In this document: one piece after another, positions 59,036 to 64,000 of the stretch | How the letters are laid out: the number at the start of each line of letters is the position of its first letter | How positions within the stretch are numbered: position 1 is the stretch's first letter | NCBI RefSeq assembly: GCF_018320785.1 | Contig: NC_054886.1 | Location: 3,595,207-3,659,206, forward strand | DNA: 64,000 nucleotides | From: Cheilinus undulatus | Taxonomy: Eukaryota > Chordata > Actinopteri > Labriformes > Labridae | Direction: 5' to 3' | The notes under the pieces: generated by a model | What the model was told of the DNA's origin: nothing | What the model saw: only the letters and a program-made list of their open reading frames with translations | Databases searched by the model: none | Program-made: the position numbers and the translations under genes

Positions 59036-59573
59036 TTTAAAGGGACAATGTGTAGAATTTGGCATTTTAGCGACATCTAGCGTCCAGATTTCAGAATGAG
59101 CCGATCTGTTACCAAAACGTCACATCACTAGGCGACGAGAGCATGTGAAGACCAAAAAGGATCGTGAGCCGGACATCATTTACAGCAGTGACGAGGTGAG
59201 GGTTTATTCATTCCTATTTGTAACCATTATTTTTATAGATTATAGGTCAGTCTTCTTCTCCACCTGCCTTCCAGGTAGCTTTCAGGACCAGCGGGCAGGT
59301 TCGTATTTAAAAATCGCGTTTCGCTCTTTCTGTCCCCAAAACGTTGCCATAGACAACATGGCGGTTCAATATGGCAGCCTCCGTGGGGGCGACCCGCGGT
59401 AATGTAAATTTATAAAGCTTTTTTCTAATTTTGTAAAAAGAAAATGAAAGTTTAAAGGGGATGATTGTGCACTTATTTTAACATACTTCACATAGATATA
59501 TAAACATTATATCCCATGTACACCGTTTCTGTTTGGCGAAATGCAGCCAAATTCTACACATTGTACCTTTAAA
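59036..59573. mobile_element. MITE with TTTAAAGGGACAATGTGTAG termini
   Basis: The left end TTTAAAGGGACAATGTGTAG continues to AATTTGGC; the right end GCCAAATTCTACACATTGTA continues to CCTTTAAA. These are near-perfect inverted repeats of about 28 bp. The interior has a GC-rich segment. No transposase was read. Confidence 0.75.
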
Positions 59574-59844
59574 GGGATATTTTGGTATTTTTGTAGTCTG
59601 GTTGTGGTATAAGGCACTTGGCAAAGTCGAAGTTATGGCCTCCTGTGATTTTGGTGTGCTGCCCCTTTAAGAAGGACTACTTGGTGATTCAGGCAGGGAA
59701 GCTAGGCTATACAGGGTAGCAGACAGGTACACTAGCTCTGTGTAATTTAGCACATTTTTATATATGGGCCAAGAAAAAAACAATCTTTGCTCTATCGATG
59801 TTTTTATATTAATGTTTCATTTTCCACACGTAGGCCTTTCAGAC

Positions 59845-60350
59845 TGGCAGGGCTCCGTGCCGGTTCCTGAACCTAATTTTGAACCAGCCAGCTATTACAA
59901 ACAAAGAAATATTGGTTCTGAACCTCAAAAGTTGGTTCTTAGCTGGAGCCAAAAATAGTTGGTTCTTTTTGGGAACCATGACATCATCAGTAGGCGGTTC
60001 ATATTCTAGGTTATGAAGACGAGCAGAAAGTGGAGAAAAAGTAGAAAAAGTGATCTGGTTGTAATCTGGGTATCGACAGAATTCCAGGTGAGGCTGGAGA
60101 GTAGAACAAGGAGGGGAGAAAGGCTGGGTTCACCTGAAAACCAGACCAAATAATTATTAAAAACTAGAAACTGAAGAAGGAACACCAGGACAGCAAGAGA
60201 GACTTGGGTTAAAGTGGAGCTGGGCATGGTGATACATGTTTAACATGTCAGACCACTTTGGTTCTGCTTAAACTGGTGTGAATGTGGGCTGGTTCACCAG
60301 AAAGAACCAGAGCCAAAACCAGAACCATGTCTGTCTGAAAGCACTAAAAG
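59845..60350. mobile_element. GGTTCTGAACC-rich hAT-like MITE remnant
   Basis: The left part has GGTTCCTGAACC, GGTTCTGAACC and GGTTCTTAGC motifs; the right part ends AGAACCATGTCTGTCTGAAA. Similar text is found in other fish MITEs. Ends are not precise. Confidence 0.35.
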
Positions 60351-60359
60351 AAAAAATCT

Positions 60360-61260
60360 AACACATTTTTGCAATGCAAACTACTATTATGTGTCCTCCC
60401 ACCTCAGTGTATGGTCTTTTCCTTATCAGCATTTTAGGTCTGTGGGCTTCGACAGAGACGATGACAACAAACAAAACTAAAACAAAACCAAAAGAGGGAT
60501 TTTGAGAGTGGAGATGATGAGCTGTTTACTGCAGATTTGAGGGGATACCTAATGTAAGCAGAGGAATAATTCCTACAGATGGAGACTCAGCAGGAACAAA
60601 GAGAGGAGAGAAACTTCATTGAAAACTAGAGAGCAGGTTACCTGGTGGTGTTGGTGTGTAAATTATTAGCCTATGAACTTGAAGAGCCACTGCTGTCAGA
60701 GGTGGAACCTCACAACACTTCTTCAGACATTTCTTATCAAGGATCGCGGCTCACACGCGCCTGCAGCCTGCATCACACCCCATCCAGAGTTCCCTGCCTA
60801 ACTGAACAGTGGTGTTTTATGGACTTTCTAGATCTTGAACTGGAGAAATTGACCCTGGCCTGAACAGTTGGATGGATATTTGTCATTTCTCTAAGTTTTT
60901 GTCTCTGAGCAAGCCCGCTGACCTAACAGCTGATCAGATATGCTGAGCTGGTAGCCAAAGCTTGCATAGCAATATAGTGCCACAACACAGGCTTTCTTAG
61001 AGAAAAATAAAATGCTTCAAAGATTTTTGATAGAGTGTATAATTGAGCCAATGTGGCTTTTTTGGCCCATTTTAAAAATGAAACCTGCTTGATTACATGG
61101 AAAACCCATTTCATATGCTGCAGCCCAGCCTCCCTGCTGGTATGACCAGTGAGTCCTTCTTAAAGGGGCAGCGCACACTGAAATCACTGGAGGCTAGTGC
61201 CACTAATATTGCCAAGAACTTCTTATGACCCAACTCCAAAAATACCTTTTAAAGCACGTT
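60360..61260. other. Intergenic, no recognised feature
   Basis: No exon with both splice signals or any family match was seen. Confidence 0.35.
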
Positions 61261-61264
61261 TCTG

Positions 61265-61500
61265 GTTGTCTGACTACTCAAAGATCTTTGTCACACTCAG
61301 TCATTCACACTGAGGACTGCTATGCAGAGTGGACATCAGTGTTAACTAATCCCATCCACACATTCAAACACCACTGATGCAGCAGTGGGAGCAGTTTGGG
61401 GTTCACTGTCCTGCCAAAGGACTGATAGACATGTCACTAAAGGAGCTGGGGGATTGAAGCCACAGGATTCTGGAGGCCTTTGCAGCATGGAGTCAGATGT
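61265..61500 (-). mobile_element. SINE-like fragment
   Basis: ATTCACACTGAGGACTGC, then CACTGATGCAGCAGTGGGAG and GGGGGATTGAAGCCACAGGA look like an inverted, decayed tRNA-type SINE whose B-box would lie near 61450. Confidence 0.35.
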
Positions 61501-62020
61501 GACACTGGGTGGTACTTTTAAACAGCTTTTCTCCCTTATTATGTGAGATCCATTAATGTCTAAAATTACTGGTTTCTACTGAAGACTCTTAAATCTGAAA
61601 GAAAAACTACTGAGCGCTGTCACTACAAGGCTTGGACAGATTCAGTGGGCTGTACCATGACAGAATCAAACATAGAAAGGAGGGGCGCTGTAACAAAAGG
61701 CCCCTCCATGTGATGTGATTGGACCAGCCATCTGTCATTACAGAGAGAACAACCAATGGGCTGCTGCCTCTGCTCTGTGGGTTGGCTACAGGAAATTAAA
61801 GGAAGGAAGTGTAAACAAACCATAGAGAAATAAAGTGTATTTACCTTCCAGGAAACTGCCCAGTATGCAAAATTACCACTGCAGCCCTAGCAAAGATGAG
61901 CTACATCAAGTTTCATCACTGAAGCAAAGTAGACAGATAATAGAAACATCACACTAAAAACCCACATCACAAAACTGTGAGAATGTCAGTACATGCCCCA
62001 TATAAGTTTCATTTCTTGTT

Positions 62021-62050
62021 GGCCAATCAAACGCAGCGTGGTCTGTGAAG
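62021..62050 (+). promoter_or_regulatory. CCAAT promoter block of gene J
   Basis: GGCCAATCAAACGCAGCGTG is intact, with TCTGTGAAGAG after it. The upstream ETS-like site has been lost (CATGCCCCATA in its place). Confidence 0.55.
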
Positions 62051-62100
62051 AGCTGAGACACTGTCAGTATTCTTCCATTCAGCACCAAGATTTCAGCACA

Positions 62101-63689
62101 ATGACATCTCCAACATTTGTCTTCATCCTGACATGTTTGGTCCTAAACAACATTGGTGAGTGAAGTTTGCACTACTCTACTTTTTTAGACTTAAAGTAGT
62201 AAGAGTGAATTTAACCCTTTAAGGCCTGAAAACACAATTAATAGCCAGAAAATTCTCATTTTTTGAAACTGAAATTATTATTTCACTTTCTACTGACATC
62301 CAAAAAATCAAAATTTCCTTAAAATTCAACATATATGTTTTTTGTATCTGATTTGATACATTAGGTGTTTTTGTTAATCCACTTGAGGGCATTTTGATCA
62401 TTTATCAGTTTGTGTTCATAAGTTTTTTTTTAAATTAATTTATTGATCATACTGATTAGATAGAGGTATCATGAAATTATGTATCAAATATACAACCAGT
62501 TTTAAGGGGTTAATAATAATGTTTAATATTTTAACTGTAAAATTCTTTCAAACTGAACCTTTGTCTTTCCTCTCATTTCAGCTCAGACAGTTGCTCTGAA
62601 ATCAGCTTCATCTGTTCATCACAAGGAACTCGAAGCTGGGGAGAGTCTGACACTGAAATGTGACTTCAACAATAAACAGACTACATTTAAGTATTATTGG
62701 TATAAGCAGATTCTCGGGGAGGACCTGCAGCTCATCTCTTCCTACTTCAAATATGATGAAAAAAGGTTCCACAGTAAATTTAAGGATGATCCACGTTTCA
62801 CACTGGATGCTCACGATGGGACAAATCACTTAAACATCACAGATTTACAGCTGTCAGACTCAGCTACATATCACTGCATTGTTTGCAGATCATATGAAAT
62901 TAAAATTTTAAAAACCATCGCAGTCAGTGTGAAGGGTTCAGGTCTGAGTGTCCCAGCTCTGGTCCATCAGTCAGAGTCTGAAACCATCCAGCCAGGAGGC
63001 TCTGTGACTCTGAACTGTACAGTCCGCACTGGGACCTACGACTGCACTGTGGTCTCATGTGGACACATACTGTTTGGAGACGGGACCAAGCTGGACTTTG
63101 AAGGTGAGTTTCTCCATTGTCAACATGATCCCACATGAGAACTCTCCAATCAGACTAAACACAGATATAAAGCTCTGAGCTCGGCTTCTTCTGTCTGACT
63201 GTACCCACAGATGAGGTGAGCTCTGGTGTCTTGGTGTATTCTCTGAGTGGAGCTTTGATATCTGCAGTTATCCTGATAGTTGTCCTGGCCTTCTTATTGT
63301 ACAAGATGAACAAAAGAATCTGCTTCTTATCTCAAGGTATGATCACTAACACTGTTAGTATCTTCCTGTTTTCTCTAAGTCTTCATTCTAAATTCAAGAG
63401 TGATTTCTGTGTTTCACCATCAGAGATACAAGCAAGATTTTCAGCTCCCTCCACAACAAACATGGAGGTAAGATTTAGGACTGGAGACTAAAAATTCTAA
63501 ACCTTTTTTTCTGCATTTTTACATGTTTCTCGAGGCCCATTTTGTGATAGATGTAAATGTTTTTCACAGGGTAACAGAGGAGCAGATGACGTCTGTTATG
63601 CTGCTCTGAACGTTAACATGCCCAACACATCAAGAAGACAGAGAAACACAGCCAGAGATGAATGTGTGTATTCCAGTGTGAGGCAGTAG
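62101..63689 (+). CDS. nitr: NITR gene J (V domain, truncated I domain, ITIM tail)
   Basis: Exons 62101-62155, 62582-63103, 63211-63336, 63424-63467 and 63570-63689 join in phase to 288 codons. The V domain is the most divergent of the D-J group (LKCDFNN, YYWYKQILGEDL, DSATYHCIVC), with an extra CDR3 cysteine. The I domain has the 58-residue loss (LNCTVRTG to TYDCTVVSC) but keeps HILFGDGTKLDF. The transmembrane helix and tail (VCYAAL, ECVYSSV) are the common type. AATAAA is at 63764-63769. Intron 1 is 426 bases, longer than its counterparts. The gene reads open throughout. Confidence 0.85.
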
Positions 63690-64000
63690 AAGTCACCATG
63701 GTTCATCTTTTACTACGTCACTTTAAACTGATGTTGGACCAGATTTTTAATGTTACCTTTGTGAATAAACGTCAATGATTATGTTGTGCTTTTGTGAATA
63801 AATTCTAAATGATTTTGTTTGGAACATGAGATTTTTAAATCAAAGAACTCTTTTAACCCAGGTTTTGTTTTTACATTGTTATTATCATAGATGTATATTT
63901 TGGTATTTTTGCCTCTTTGAGACGTTGAATAGAGCAGAAAATGGAGGAAATGATCAGAAGTGATATGCAGGAACAGAGCTCAGGGCTGCTCACATGGAGG

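Noticed and set aside
8103-63689. Alternative family assignment (DICP, CMRF35-like, or TCR/Ig V segments)
   Set aside because: No RSS heptamer/nonamer next to the V domains. The V plus six-cysteine I domain with a J-like motif on one exon and ITIM tails fit NITR better.

Overview
The window looks like a teleost fish chromosome, probably a percomorph. The evidence is short GT-AG introns, many Tc1/mariner, hAT-like and MITE copies, tRNA-type SINE tails, and above all a tandem family of novel immune-type receptor (NITR) genes, a type I membrane receptor family known only from bony fish. The NITR call rests on gene architecture. There is a 55-58 nt leader exon, then one exon holding a V-type Ig domain plus a second Ig domain with six cysteines and a J-like FGDGTKLDF motif. 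A transmembrane exon, a short linker exon and a tail exon with ITIM or ITIM-like tyrosines follow.

Ten NITR genes are visible. Gene A (1969-2417) is only the 3' half, because no ectodomain exon lies before it in the window. B (8103-14005) and C (14951-19045) are a diverged pair with long, repeat-filled introns. D (23843-25288) is the only gene on the minus strand and stands head-to-head with E (28086-29521). F (33657-34932), G (48377-49612), H (51174-52410), I (54841-56888) and J (62101-63689) follow on the plus strand. B to J each read open from ATG to stop with consistent splice phases.

The D-J group is a recent expansion. Its second Ig domain, transmembrane exon and introns 2-3 are almost identical from gene to gene, while the V domains differ strongly. 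Four of these genes (F, G, H, J) lack the same 174 bp from the middle of the second Ig domain, removed in frame between two CTGGGACCT direct repeats; G and H share a further 15-bp loss. Two tail cassettes are mixed among the genes. One carries VCYAAL-type ITIMs (D, F, G, I, J). The other has no canonical ITIM and only a YHTL motif (E, H). E joins one cassette to the other inside its transmembrane exon.

Most genes carry a shared upstream block with a CCAAT box and a GCAGCGTGG stretch; in E, F, G and I an ETS-like ACTTCC site lies just ahead of it. G has lost the CCAAT part. Together this suggests a clustered set of lymphoid or NK-like surface receptors under common control, most of them inhibitory through SHP-type phosphatases.

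Outside the receptors the window is mainly repeats: Tc1-like and mariner remnants, an IS3EU-like element with a perfect 6-bp target duplication, a hAT MITE with a perfect 8-bp target duplication, and a 1.2-kb minisatellite at 39.55-40.79 kb. There is also an odd GC-rich block of CTACGCTGGGGC repeats with perfect hairpins near 38 kb. The first 684 bases recur at 46486-47184 and carry a minus-strand terminal exon of an unrecognised gene in both copies. No tRNA or rRNA genes were seen.
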